Shown one piece after another: positions 10,015 to 18,489 of a stretch of DNA of 64,000 nt. Numbering within the stretch: the stretch's first letter is position 1; each line of letters starts with the position of its first letter. Both the position numbers and the translations under genes were made by a program. Where the stretch lies: NCBI RefSeq assembly GCF_001984105.1, contig NZ_MTQM01000005.1, positions 233,988 to 297,987 of the forward strand, in the 5' to 3' direction. Source of the DNA: Microbacterium sp. CSI-V (GTDB lineage: Bacteria; Actinomycetota; Actinomycetes; Actinomycetales; Microbacteriaceae). The notes below the pieces were generated by a model. The model did not search any database and had not been told where the DNA came from. It worked only from the letters and a program-made list of their open reading frames with translations.

Positions 10015-11793
10015 TCAGAACGCCTGCGGACCCACCGGATGGCCGGTGCGCCCCTGCAAGAAGTCCAGGTCGCAGCCTTCGTCCGCCTGGAGGACATGCT
10101 CGCGGTACAACCAGATCCATCCGCGTTCGGCGTGGGGAACGTGCGGCTCGGACCACTCCGCTCGCCGACGCTCGAGCTCGACCTCGTCCACTTCCATGTG
10201 AAGGCGCCGGGCGGGCACATCGAGCTCGACGACGTCGCCGGTGCGCACGAGCGCGAGCGGACCACCCGCGGCCGCCTCGGGGGCGACATGAAGGACGACG
10301 GTGCCGTACGACGTGCCACTCATGCGCGCATCGGATATTCGGACCATGTCCGACACCCCGGACTGAAGTATTTTGCGGGGCAGCGGCATGTTCCCTACCT
10401 CGGGCATGCCCGGATACCCCCGCGGCCCGACATTGCGGACGATCAGGACGTCGTCGGGGTGGACGTCGAGTCCGGGGTCGTCGGCGTCCGCGAGGTACTG
10501 CTGCAGGCTGTCCCAGACCAGCGCCCGTCCGCGGTGGACCATGAGCTCCGGGGTGGCGGCGGACTGCTTGATCACCGCGCCGCGGGGCGCGAGGTTACCG
10601 CGTAGCACTGCGATACCCGAGCCTGCCGGCTTGACGGGGTCGTCGACGGAGCGGATCACCTCGCGGTTCCACACCTGGGCACCGAGATAGTTCTCGCCCA
10701 GCGTCCGCCCCGTCACCGTCAGCGTGTCACGGTGCAGGAGGTCGCCGAGAGTCTCGGCAAGACCCGCCGTCCCACCGGCATCCTGGAACTCGTTCATGAG
10801 GAAGCGACCGGACGGCATGAGATCGGCGAGAACCGGGACGTCGCGGACCAGCTCGTCGAAGTCATCGAGGGTGAGCTCCACCCCCACACGCCGCGCGAGG
10901 GCGAGCAGGTGGATGACCGCGTTCGTCGATCCCCCGAGGGCCGCGTTGGCGCGGACGCCGTTCTCGAACGCCTCCCGCGTGAGGATGCGGGAGGGTCGGA
11001 GATCCTCGGCCACCATCTCGACGATGCGGCGTCCCGCCAGGTGCGCGGCCGTGCCGCGACGCGAATCGCCCGCCAGCAGGGCCGCCGTGCCGGGGAGCTG
11101 CATGCCCATGTACTCCGACACGCACGCCATGGTGGACGCCGTGCCCATCGTCATGCAATGCCCCTGGCTGCGGGCCATGCAGCCCTCCGCCTCGCGAACC
11201 TCATCGGCGGATATCCGACCCGCGCGGTAGGCCTCGGTGAAGCGCCACACCGAGGTGCCCGAGCCGATGTCGGTGCCGCGGTACTGCCCGTTCATCATCG
11301 GTCCGCCGGTGATCAGCAGCGCGGGCAGATCGACCGAGGCTGCGCCCATGAGGTACGCGGGCGTGGTCTTGTCGCATCCGGCCAGGAGCACAACCCCGTC
11401 GAGCGGGTTCATCCGCAACGTCTCCTCGAGGTCCATGGCCATGAGGTTGCGCAACAGCATCGCCGTCGGTCGCACGAGCGGTTCCCCCGCCGACGTGGTG
11501 GGGAACTCGAAGGGCACGCCTCCCGCCTGCCAGATCCCACGCTTGACGTGTTCGGCGAGAGCGCGCAGGTGCACATTGCAGCTGGTGAGCTCGGACCAGC
11601 TGTTGGCGATGCCGATGACGGGCCGTCCCTCGAAGCTGTCGTCCGGCAGCCCCTCGCTCCGTAGCCAGGACCGATGCATGAACCCGGTCTTGCCGGCATC
11701 CCCGAACCATGTCTGGCTCCGCAGGGGCGATCGCTCGATCCCCGCCGTCGTCATGTCGGCGCGGCCCGTCGAGCCGAGGTTCACCGCGCTCAC
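10015..11793 (-). CDS. IlvD/Edd family sugar-acid dehydratase
   Basis: 592 residues. Iron-sulphur ligands are visible in ELTSCNVHL, LLAGCDKTTPAYLMG and GHCMTMGTASTMACVSE, and the C-terminal DARMSGTSYG motif is present. Members dehydrate dihydroxy acids: branched-chain precursors, 6-phosphogluconate, or aldonates such as arabinonate, xylonate and galactonate. The GDAGKTGFMHRSWLRSEG start resembles the aldonate (AraC/YagF-like) branch rather than biosynthetic IlvD. GTG 11793 overlaps the GH4 stop (GTGA); ATG 11754 is an alternative. With the FAH and Rossmann proteins beside it, a 2-keto-3-deoxy sugar acid route is likely. The exact acid is unknown. Confidence 0.88.
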   Translation of the reverse strand: MSAVNLGSTGRADMTTAGIERSPLRSQTWFGDAGKTGFMHRSWLRSEGLPDDSFEGRPVIGIANSWSELTSCNVHLRALAEHVKRGIWQAGGVPFEFPTTSAGEPLVRPTAMLLRNLMAMDLEETLRMNPLDGVVLLAGCDKTTPAYLMGAASVDLPALLITGGPMMNGQYRGTDIGSGTSVWRFTEAYRAGRISADEVREAEGCMARSQGHCMTMGTASTMACVSEYMGMQLPGTAALLAGDSRRGTAAHLAGRRIVEMVAEDLRPSRILTREAFENGVRANAALGGSTNAVIHLLALARRVGVELTLDDFDELVRDVPVLADLMPSGRFLMNEFQDAGGTAGLAETLGDLLHRDTLTVTGRTLGENYLGAQVWNREVIRSVDDPVKPAGSGIAVLRGNLAPRGAVIKQSAATPELMVHRGRALVWDSLQQYLADADDPGLDVHPDDVLIVRNVGPRGYPGMPEVGNMPLPRKILQSGVSDMVRISDARMSGTSYGTVVLHVAPEAAAGGPLALVRTGDVVELDVPARRLHMEVDEVELERRRAEWSEPHVPHAERGWIWLYREHVLQADEGCDLDFLQGRTGHPVGPQAF

Positions 11794-13154
11794 GAGAACC
11801 TCGGGAGGTACTCGGCCTGTGCGGTGAGGAGCTCGGCGGTGAGCGTCGCCGCGACGTCACTGCGCGAAACAGCCCCGTCGGCGAGCATCGCCTCGACCAC
11901 GAGGTCGCGATCGCCCCGCAGCGCCGCCTCGACGGCGATGTCGACCGAGGAGAGCCGACGGGCAAGGATCGCCGTCAGGGGCTTGCCGAGATCCGGCACC
12001 GACAGCGGCCGGATGCCGCGCCCCGTCGCCACACCGGGGATCTCGACCGCTGACCAGTCCGGCAGGCCCGGTACCAGTCCCTTGTTGACGACGTTGCAGC
12101 TGAACATCTCGCGCGAGTCGAAAGTGATGGAGCGGATGATCGCGATCAGCTGCTCCTGCTCGCCACCGCTGCGATCGAAGATCGTCGGGTCGAGGGGTTC
12201 CTCTCCGGTGGCCTGGCGACGCATCCCCTGGTATCTGGCCTCGCCCCATTCGAGGATCTCGGGCAGCGAGAAAGCGTCGATGCCGAGCTTCTTGCCGTAG
12301 TAGTCGCCACCGGCGAAGCGCTCGGGGAAGAACTCGACGACGTGCCGATCGCCCGCGGCCGCGAATGCGCCGTATCTATCGAACAGCTCCCAGGCGAACG
12401 GATTGTGCCAGGCGGTCGGGGTGTCGTAGAAGATGTTCCCGATGTCGGCGGCGTCGGGCGCCTCTGCCAGCTCTCTGCGCACCCTGTCCCGTACGAGGGG
12501 CCACGCGTCTTTCCCATCCAGGCGGAAGTCATAGATGAATGTCAGGTGATTTATCCCCGCGTACAGCGTCGATGTCCGCTCGAAGGGCGCGTCGATGAGT
12601 TGCGCGAGCTCCCGCTGGATGTGATGCATGCCGTGGCAAAGGCCCACGACTTCCAGTCCGGTCTCCTGGTGGATGGCCTGGATGTTGGCCGTCATCGGAT
12701 TCGAGTAGTTGAAGAAGAAGGCCCGCGGCGCCAGCTCGGCGATGTCGCGGGCGATCTCCACCAGCACCGGGGTGGTCCGCAGCAGACGCGAGATCCCCCC
12801 GGGCAGGATCGAGTCGCCGACGGGCTGGAAGATGCCGTGGCGCTGAACGATCTCGTGGTCCCGTTGCCATGCGACGCGACCACCGACCCCGACGCACGTG
12901 ACGACGAAGTCGGCACCGGCGAGGACGGAGCGTCGATCCGTGCTCCGCGACACACGGATCTTGTCGGACACGCCGCGGGCCTCGACCATGGCATCCGCCA
13001 GATCGGCGGCGATGTTGAGATTCACCTCGTCGACGTCGACGAGACGGATGTCCCACCCGCCGAGGTCGTCGGCGCCGATGAGGTCGGCCAGGAGCCCGCG
13101 GGTGAAGACCGCGGATCCGGCACCGATGAGCACGAGCACTCGCTGATCGGTCAT
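11790..13154 (-). CDS. GH4 family NAD-dependent glycosidase (alpha-glucuronidase/galactosidase-like)
   Basis: 454 residues, the normal GH4 length. The NAD site is LIGAGSAVFTRG. The Mn-binding cysteine and histidines are visible as Cys173-His174 in GLCHGMHH and Asn202-His203 in GINHLTF, matching canonical positions 174 and 203. The CHG triplet, instead of the CNVP/CDMP of phospho-glycosidases, is known from alpha-glucuronidase-type members acting on unphosphorylated substrates. That agrees with an ABC importer rather than a PTS in this locus. GGAAGGA precedes ATG 13154. GH4 enzymes act by NAD-dependent oxidation at C3 and beta-elimination. Confidence 0.9.
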   Translation of the reverse strand: MTDQRVLVLIGAGSAVFTRGLLADLIGADDLGGWDIRLVDVDEVNLNIAADLADAMVEARGVSDKIRVSRSTDRRSVLAGADFVVTCVGVGGRVAWQRDHEIVQRHGIFQPVGDSILPGGISRLLRTTPVLVEIARDIAELAPRAFFFNYSNPMTANIQAIHQETGLEVVGLCHGMHHIQRELAQLIDAPFERTSTLYAGINHLTFIYDFRLDGKDAWPLVRDRVRRELAEAPDAADIGNIFYDTPTAWHNPFAWELFDRYGAFAAAGDRHVVEFFPERFAGGDYYGKKLGIDAFSLPEILEWGEARYQGMRRQATGEEPLDPTIFDRSGGEQEQLIAIIRSITFDSREMFSCNVVNKGLVPGLPDWSAVEIPGVATGRGIRPLSVPDLGKPLTAILARRLSSVDIAVEAALRGDRDLVVEAMLADGAVSRSDVAATLTAELLTAQAEYLPRFS

Positions 13155-13182
13155 ACGTGCGTCCTTCCGCTCGAGGTCCGGT

Positions 13183-14025
13183 TCACGCCGGGTTCCGGGT
13201 TGTGACGACCACGCGGTTGCGGAGCTCCCCGATGCCGTCGATCCCGCACACGACGATGTCGCCGTCGGCGAGGTAGCGAGCCGGCGTGCGGAAGCCCCCC
13301 GCACCGGAGGGAGTCCCCGTGAGGACGATGTCTCCCGGTTCCAGGGTGACGCCGTCACCGATGAAGGACAGCAGTCGGGGCACATCGAAGATCAACGACG
13401 CCGTCGTGTCGTCCTGCAGAGCCTCCTCCGACTCCCCCGAGATGACTGTCGTCCAGATGTGATGCCCGACGCTCACGTCGAACTGGTCCGCGGAGACGAG
13501 CCACGGACCCAAGGGCGTGAACGTGTCGAACGACTTGCCGCGTGTCCACTGCGTGTCGGAGAACTGCACGTCGCGCGCGGAGACGTCGTTGGCGACGGTG
13601 TAGCCGGCGACGTCGTCCAAGGTCACCGCCGCGGACCCGCCGCAGCGTCGGCCGATGACGAGGGCCAGTTCGACCTCGAAGTCGACCTGCTGGGTGAGGT
13701 GGCCCGGCACGCGGATGTCGCCGGCGGGTCCGTTGAGCGACGTGGCGTACTTCGCGAATGTCAGGGGCACGGCCGGTGGCGTGAATCCCGTCTCGTCGAT
13801 GTGCTCGACGTAGTTCAGGCCGACCGCGATGATCTTGCCGGCGCCGGCGACCGGGGCCAGGAACGTGAGCGACGACCCGTCGACGGCCGGCCATCCGGAC
13901 ACCTCGGTGCTCCGCAGGGCGAGGAGAGCGTCGTCGGGATGGTCTGCCGGCGCAAGACGCGGCCCCGATCCGTCGTCTGCGACGATTCGCGGCTGTCCGT
14001 CGATCAGGGTGCGGGCGATGCGCAT
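13183..14025 (-). CDS. Fumarylacetoacetate hydrolase (FAH) family protein
   Basis: 280 residues. The conserved block IIAVGLNYVEHIDETGF, the metal-binding acids in DFEVELALVIGRRC, and GKSFDTFTPLGPWL and LTGTPSGAGGF near the end define the family (acylpyruvase, 2,4-diketo-3-deoxy-sugar-acid hydrolase, 2-keto-3-deoxy acid dehydratase). A strong AAGGAG sits before ATG 14025; an upstream in-frame start would cross the divergent promoter. Leading gene of the operon FAH-GH4-IlvD-SDR-kinase, so it most probably processes the keto acid produced by the IlvD/Edd enzyme. Confidence 0.87.
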   Translation of the reverse strand: MRIARTLIDGQPRIVADDGSGPRLAPADHPDDALLALRSTEVSGWPAVDGSSLTFLAPVAGAGKIIAVGLNYVEHIDETGFTPPAVPLTFAKYATSLNGPAGDIRVPGHLTQQVDFEVELALVIGRRCGGSAAVTLDDVAGYTVANDVSARDVQFSDTQWTRGKSFDTFTPLGPWLVSADQFDVSVGHHIWTTVISGESEEALQDDTTASLIFDVPRLLSFIGDGVTLEPGDIVLTGTPSGAGGFRTPARYLADGDIVVCGIDGIGELRNRVVVTTRNPA

Positions 14026-14067
14026 GTCTCTCCTTCGTGACTGATACCCGCATTCTTCCATGAGTGC

Positions 14068-14091
14068 GCATAAATGAGCAAGAATGATCAC
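14068..14091. promoter_or_regulatory. Divergent promoter with candidate operator and -10 AAGAAT
   Basis: AAGAAT (14080-14085) ends 6 nt before ATG 14092, giving a leaderless promoter. It is embedded in AATGAGCAAGAATGATCA, a direct repeat of AATGAKCA. The same AATGAGCA octamer appears inverted (TGCTCATT) upstream of the importer operon at 21758-21765. Binding by the locus DeoR regulator is an inference. Confidence 0.4.
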
Positions 14092-14787
14092 ATGCGTTCA
14101 GAACCCCAGACTGTAGGAGCCCTCCGGACGACCGTCGGTGCCGCGGCGACCATCCAGGGTGTCTACGGCACCCACGGGAACCTCGAGCTGCTGGCGTGCG
14201 ACGAGCGTGACGGGCTGTGGGTCTTCTGGTTCAACTCGGATGCCCCCGGGAGCGCGCCTTCGGGGGGCGTCCAGCCCGGTCGTTGGAGCGAGGGGCTCGC
14301 CTTCGCGCGCGGAATGCGGTTCGTTCAGGCGCAGATCCTCCAGTCCGCACTCGGCCCCGACCACCTCGAGGTGCTCGCTCTGGACGCGCGAGGAACACTG
14401 CAGAGTTGGTACTGGGCACCCGAAGCCGGTTTCCGCCGACGCGCGACCGACGTCGGACAGGGGGTCCGGCGGTTCGCCGCGGAGCACGACGACGGCGTGC
14501 TCCGAGTGGTCGTCGACGCGGACTCGATCTCGACGCGCGTCTCGGATGCCACGGGCTACCCGGTGCGCTCGTGGCGACAGCGCGCCGCGACCCCGTGGGA
14601 GCGGGCGTCGCTCGAACTCGGCGCGCACGCTCACGAGACGCTCGTACGCGCCGGCGTCGACGAGCGGGAGATCACCCCGGGCACCGCGCGCTCGGCGCGA
14701 TCGACGCGAGACGGCGGCACGGACGAACTCACCTGGCGCGGGACGGACGGCGTCCTTCGCCACGTCGGCGTACCGTGGGGCGCCTGA
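14092..14787 (+). CDS. Hypothetical protein with lectin/propeller-like repeats
   Basis: 231 residues from ATG 14092 (ATG 14074 would add six). No signal peptide or membrane segment. Three similar units can be seen: GNLELLACDERDGLWVFWF, HLEVLALDARGTLQSWYW and a weaker VLRVVVDADSISTRV. Each has the hydrophobic-strand, acidic turn and aromatic-strand pattern of PLL-type or tachylectin beta-propeller blades. I do not recognise a named family. It is the only plus-strand gene inside the minus-strand part of the sugar locus and shares a divergent promoter with the FAH gene, so it probably belongs to the same regulon, perhaps as a carbohydrate-binding protein. Confidence 0.6.
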   Translation: MRSEPQTVGALRTTVGAAATIQGVYGTHGNLELLACDERDGLWVFWFNSDAPGSAPSGGVQPGRWSEGLAFARGMRFVQAQILQSALGPDHLEVLALDARGTLQSWYWAPEAGFRRRATDVGQGVRRFAAEHDDGVLRVVVDADSISTRVSDATGYPVRSWRQRAATPWERASLELGAHAHETLVRAGVDEREITPGTARSARSTRDGGTDELTWRGTDGVLRHVGVPWGA

Positions 14788-14802
14788 GCCGAGGACGATC
14801 GC

Positions 14803-15483
14803 TCAGTTGACGCGGTGGATCATCGTGTTCGCGAATTGATACCTGTAGCCGGCGGCGCGAACGGCGGCGTCGTGACGTGGGTTCTGACCGTACGACGAGC
14901 CGTGCAGCCAGACGAAAGCAGGTGCGACCTGCCCGGTCACCGCTTCCAGCGCGCGCTTCGACTCGACGACCTCGCGCGCGATGTCGGCATCCGAAGTCAC
15001 GGTGTCGAACCCTTCGTGGTGCGCCGTGTGCGGGTAGACGACGTGCGAGCGCGAGAGGTCGTGGACCTCGTCCCAGTTCATGGCGATCCGCCCTCCACGC
15101 GTGTCCTCCTCGACGAGCGAGATCCAGTGAGCTCGGGCGAAAGCCTCTTGATATCGCGGATCGCAATCGACGAACGATGTCGCGATCGGAAACCATCCGG
15201 TGAGCCCGATCTCGTCGCACAGGGGCGCGGCCACCGTCGCCGAGTTCCGATAGCCCTCGTAGAAGACGGGGATGAGGCCGGGCTTGTCCTTGTGCCATGT
15301 GCCGGTCTCGAAAAGGCGGTCCAGGTCTTCCAGGGTGACCGGCGAGTAGTCGCGGGCGTAGCCCGCCAGCTCGCGCGCGAGCTCGTCTCGTGCACTGCGA
15401 GGTGTCGAGTGGTAGTTGACGACGCGGATGAAATGACCGCGGCGCAGCTGCTCGCGTTGCGCATCGAAGGATGGCTCGGTCAC
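14803..15483 (-). CDS. NodB/polysaccharide deacetylase-like protein with altered active site
   Basis: 226 residues. VVNYHSTP at the start, then IPVFYEGYRNSATVAAPLCD (72-91) and ISLVEEDTRGGRIAMNWDEV and YPHTAHHEGFD (150-160) follow the order of carbohydrate esterase 4 motifs. The canonical TFDDG motif reads VFYEG: the catalytic-base Asp is Tyr75 and the metal-ligand Asp is Glu76. The HxxxH metal motif is kept (His152, His156). GTG 15483 follows the upstream stop by 1 nt. It may use a changed mechanism or be a non-catalytic sugar-binding relative. No signal peptide, so it would act in the cytoplasm. Confidence 0.7.
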   Translation of the reverse strand: MTEPSFDAQREQLRRGHFIRVVNYHSTPRSARDELARELAGYARDYSPVTLEDLDRLFETGTWHKDKPGLIPVFYEGYRNSATVAAPLCDEIGLTGWFPIATSFVDCDPRYQEAFARAHWISLVEEDTRGGRIAMNWDEVHDLSRSHVVYPHTAHHEGFDTVTSDADIAREVVESKRALEAVTGQVAPAFVWLHGSSYGQNPRHDAAVRAAGYRYQFANTMIHRVN

Positions 15484-15484
15484 A

Positions 15485-15856
15485 TCAGACCCCTTCCGTG
15501 GGTGCAGGATCGGCCAGGGGCGCAGCTCCCGGCGCGAAATGGGTGTAGGCCACGACCTGCATGGCGGTGATCACGGCGCCCTCGTCGTCGGAGCGCGCCC
15601 ACGGCACGAGTGCCGAGGCATATTCGTCGAAGAGCCGCGCGTACGCTTCCCCCTCCGCCTGTTGGACCTGCGTGGGCGCGACCGGAATCGAACGACGCTC
15701 GTCGACGATGCCGAGCACCATCGGGATGCCTTCGCGTTCGAGCCGCCGGTCGTGGCAGGCGCGCATCAGGCCGACGATGTCACCCGCAGCCAGCAGACGC
15801 GCGGGCGAGGGGAGAAGGACGTCGGGGGTGGACGGTTGCGGCGGGGTGTCAGACAC
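15485..15856 (-). CDS. Small protein of unknown function in the sugar operon
   Basis: 123 residues from GTG 15856. I recognise no family. The composition is soluble and acidic, with a predicted helical core (LLAAGDIVGLMRACHDRRL, QQAEGEAYARLFDEYASALV) followed by a Pro/Ala-rich tail. It starts 8 nt after the aldolase stop and ends 1 nt before the NodB-like start codon, so it is co-translated with both. A partner or stabilising subunit of the NodB-like protein is possible, but nothing in the sequence shows it. Confidence 0.6.
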   Translation of the reverse strand: MSDTPPQPSTPDVLLPSPARLLAAGDIVGLMRACHDRRLEREGIPMVLGIVDERRSIPVAPTQVQQAEGEAYARLFDEYASALVPWARSDDEGAVITAMQVVAYTHFAPGAAPLADPAPTEGV

Positions 15857-15864
15857 GGGGATCC

Positions 15865-16707
15865 TCAGCGAACGGTCGGCGCGACGGCCGAGATGACGGG
15901 CAGGAGGTGGGCGACGACGTCGGCGACCGACTCGCGCGCCATTGTGAGAGCCGGCCGAGGATCGGCGGAGCCTCGGCCGGCGTTCGCGATGGCTGCGCTG
16001 TAAGCGGCCGCCAGCGCGGTGCCGACGTTGACCTTCCGGATGCCGGCATCCACCGCTGCACGCAGCCCGTCATCGTCGACGCCCGACGAGCCGTGCAAGA
16101 CCAGCGGCACGGGGAGCGCGTCGGCCAGGCGGCCGATCAAGGACGTGTCCGGATGGGCGTTGCGGGTCGTCATGGCGTGGGAGGTGCCCACAGCCACGGC
16201 GAGCGCGTCCACGCCGGTGGCGGCGACGAAGGCGGCCGCCTCGGTCGGGTCGGTGCGAACACCCGGGGCGTGGGCGCCGTCCTTCCCGCCGATCTCGCCG
16301 AGCTCCGCCTCGATCCACAGCCCGAGATCGTGGCCCGCCGCAACCACCGCTGCGGTGGCGCGGACGTTCTCCTCGTAGTCCAGGAGCGAGGCGTCGAACA
16401 TGGCGGACCCGAAGCCGTGATCGGCGGCCACGGCGACGAGCTCCGGATCCTCGCAATGGTCCAGATGCAACCCGACCGGGACACCGGCGCGTTCGGCGAC
16501 GGCACGACACCCGGCCGCGATCGGGCCGAGCGCGCCGTGGAAGCGGACGGCATTGTGCGACACCGAGAGGAGGACGGGCAGTCCGACGCGCTCGGCGCCG
16601 AGCACGATGCCCTCGGCGAACTCGAGCGTGATGACGTTGAACGCGGCGATTGCGGGCAGGCTCGCGCCACGCTCCGTCGGTACGAGACGGGCGGTGTCGA
16701 TCAGCAT
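15865..16707 (-). CDS. Class II (zinc) fructose/tagatose-bisphosphate aldolase family protein
   Basis: 280 residues. Zinc ligands lie in LHLDHCEDP and VLHGSSGV; the catalytic-loop glutamate block is WIEAELGEIGGKDG, and the phosphate-binding blocks are AVAVGTSHAM and KVNVGT. The length and motifs place it with GatY/KbaY and short class II FBA enzymes, which split fructose- or tagatose-1,6-bisphosphate (or related sugar phosphates) into DHAP and an aldehyde. ATG 16707 overlaps the DeoR stop by 7 nt. Together with two PfkB kinases and a SIS isomerase in the locus, it completes a tagatose-type pathway on paper. Confidence 0.88.
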   Translation of the reverse strand: MLIDTARLVPTERGASLPAIAAFNVITLEFAEGIVLGAERVGLPVLLSVSHNAVRFHGALGPIAAGCRAVAERAGVPVGLHLDHCEDPELVAVAADHGFGSAMFDASLLDYEENVRATAAVVAAGHDLGLWIEAELGEIGGKDGAHAPGVRTDPTEAAAFVAATGVDALAVAVGTSHAMTTRNAHPDTSLIGRLADALPVPLVLHGSSGVDDDGLRAAVDAGIRKVNVGTALAAAYSAAIANAGRGSADPRPALTMARESVADVVAHLLPVISAVAPTVR

Positions 16708-17480
16708 GTCTCGACGATCACCCCCGCTTCACGGAAACGCTGAAGGACATCCGCGTCGGCGCCGTCGTCGGTGATGAGGGTCGAGACCGCGGTGGTCGGC
16801 ACCAGACGTGCGGGGCCCCGTTGAGTGAGCTTGCTGTGATCGGCCAGCATGATGAGCTCCCGCGCCGACGACGCCAACGAACGGTCGGTCTGCGTCTCAC
16901 TGAGGTTCGTCCCGGTCACACCGATCTCGGGATCGATGCCGAACGCCCCCGAGAACACCTGGTCGATGCCGAACTCGTCCAGGCCGGCGATCGTGAGATG
17001 TCCGAGAAGACTCATCTCCTGACGTCGGAGAAGCCCGCCGAGGACGATCAGGGCGATGTCGCTGTACTGGGCGAGACGGTTGACCACCATCAGGCTGTTG
17101 GTGAGCACGGTCAGCCCGCGCACCGCGCCCAAGAAGGGCAGCATGGCCTCGGTCGTGGTGCCGCCGAGGATGAGCACGGTGGAATGGTCCGCGATGTGGG
17201 ACGCGGCCGCCTGTCCGATCCGACGCTTCTCGTCGGAGAACGCGACCTCGCGCAGAGGTCTCAACGGTTCCACGTCGTCGGTGAGGGGCGCCGCGCCCCC
17301 GTGGATGCGCTCCACGAGTCCACGCTCCTGCAACTCGTTGAGGTCGCGACGTACGGTCGAGGCGCTCACCCCGAGGATCTTGGCCATCTCCGTGACCGAC
17401 CCCGTCCCGTAGGCGCGGATGTAGTTCAGCAGCTCGCGCTGACGCTTGGGCCCCAACAAGGGTTCAGTAGCCGGCGACAC
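16701..17480 (-). CDS. DeoR/GlpR family transcriptional regulator
   Basis: 259 residues. The N-terminal winged helix reads RQRELLNYIRAYGTGSVTEMAKILGVSASTVRRDLNELQERGLVERIHGGA, shown here only to identify the DeoR signature (VSASTVRRDLNEL). The C-terminal ligand domain is of the sugar-phosphate isomerase type (ILGGTTTEAML, LTNSL, ADHSKL). Such repressors are released by a phosphosugar. GTG 17480 has GAGGTG upstream and overlaps the dehydrogenase gene by 17 nt. Being in the operon, it probably also controls its own synthesis; candidate operators are at 14068-14091 and 21751-21770. Confidence 0.92.
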   Translation of the reverse strand: MSPATEPLLGPKRQRELLNYIRAYGTGSVTEMAKILGVSASTVRRDLNELQERGLVERIHGGAAPLTDDVEPLRPLREVAFSDEKRRIGQAAASHIADHSTVLILGGTTTEAMLPFLGAVRGLTVLTNSLMVVNRLAQYSDIALIVLGGLLRRQEMSLLGHLTIAGLDEFGIDQVFSGAFGIDPEIGVTGTNLSETQTDRSLASSARELIMLADHSKLTQRGPARLVPTTAVSTLITDDGADADVLQRFREAGVIVETC

Positions 17481-18489
17481 GATTCACCTCGTTCAACAGC
17501 GGACGCCCTTCGGCGATCCGGTTCAGGTTCTCGACCACCAGGTCGAGGGTCTGGGAATGGTAGTGGGGGGCGAGACCGGCGACGTGGGGGGTGACCAGCA
17601 CGCCGGGCTCGTCCCACCAGGGCGACGATGCCGGGAGAGGCTCGTCATCGAACACGTCGAGCGCGGCGCCGGCGAGGCGTCCACTGCGCAGACGCTCACG
17701 CAGGGCCGATTCGTCGACGATCCCTCCGCGCGCGATATTGATCACGTAGGCGCCCTCCGGAAGTCGGTCCAGCTGTTCCGGCCCGATCATCCCCCGTGTG
17801 AGGTCGGTCAGCGGGACGACCACGACCAAGAAGTCGCTCTGGGTCAAGACCTCGTCGAGTCGTTCCAGGGGAACGACCCCCGCCGCGTGGTCCACCCCGC
17901 CGGCGCGTCCGGTGTCGAACTTCTCTGCGGACGAGCCGGCCGCGAGGCTCTCATCGGTGCGACGGACCCCGAGGACGCGCAGACCGAACGGAGCAGCCAG
18001 CCGTGAGATCTCTCTCCCGATCCGGCCGTATCCCACGATTCCGACGGTTGCGCCGGCAATGGCTCGGGGGGTCAGGTCCGCGAGGCGGTCCTTGGCGCCC
18101 GGCCAGGCACGCTCGTCGCGCAGACGGTGGATGCTCGGCATCCGATGCGCGAGTTCCAGGATCGACATCAGGGCGTATTCGGCCATGGGCACGGGCGCGA
18201 TCCCGCCCAGCGTGGCGATCGGCACGTCACTCGCCCACAGCGACGTTCCGCGCACATGATCGACCCCTGAGGTGTCGAGCTGGATGCCGCGCAACGCCGG
18301 CGCACTCGTCGCGTCCGGGAACCAGTCGCTGGTGTGCAGCAGGTGGGCGCGGGCGAGGAGCTCGGGCTCGGGCGCGACGCCGGAGGAACCCATGGGGAAG
18401 CGGTGGATGCGCACCTCGGGCAACCGCCGTGCGAGCTCGTCGAACCAGGCATCGGGCAGGTCGAGCGTGGAGAGGTAGACGAGGCTCAT
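17464..18489 (-). CDS. D-isomer-specific 2-hydroxyacid dehydrogenase
   Basis: 341 residues. GIVGYGRIGREISRLAAPFG is the nucleotide-binding motif; the residue at the end of the second strand is Arg (VLGVRR) rather than Asp, which favours NADP(H). The catalytic triad is visible: Arg in NIARGGIVDESAL, Glu in DVFDDEPLP, His in VTPHVAGL. Start ATG 18489 overlaps the permease stop. It would reduce a 2-keto acid or oxidise a D-2-hydroxy acid formed from the imported sugar. The substrate (glyoxylate, hydroxypyruvate or a sugar keto acid) is open. Confidence 0.87.
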   Translation of the reverse strand: MSLVYLSTLDLPDAWFDELARRLPEVRIHRFPMGSSGVAPEPELLARAHLLHTSDWFPDATSAPALRGIQLDTSGVDHVRGTSLWASDVPIATLGGIAPVPMAEYALMSILELAHRMPSIHRLRDERAWPGAKDRLADLTPRAIAGATVGIVGYGRIGREISRLAAPFGLRVLGVRRTDESLAAGSSAEKFDTGRAGGVDHAAGVVPLERLDEVLTQSDFLVVVVPLTDLTRGMIGPEQLDRLPEGAYVINIARGGIVDESALRERLRSGRLAGAALDVFDDEPLPASSPWWDEPGVLVTPHVAGLAPHYHSQTLDLVVENLNRIAEGRPLLNEVNRVAGY

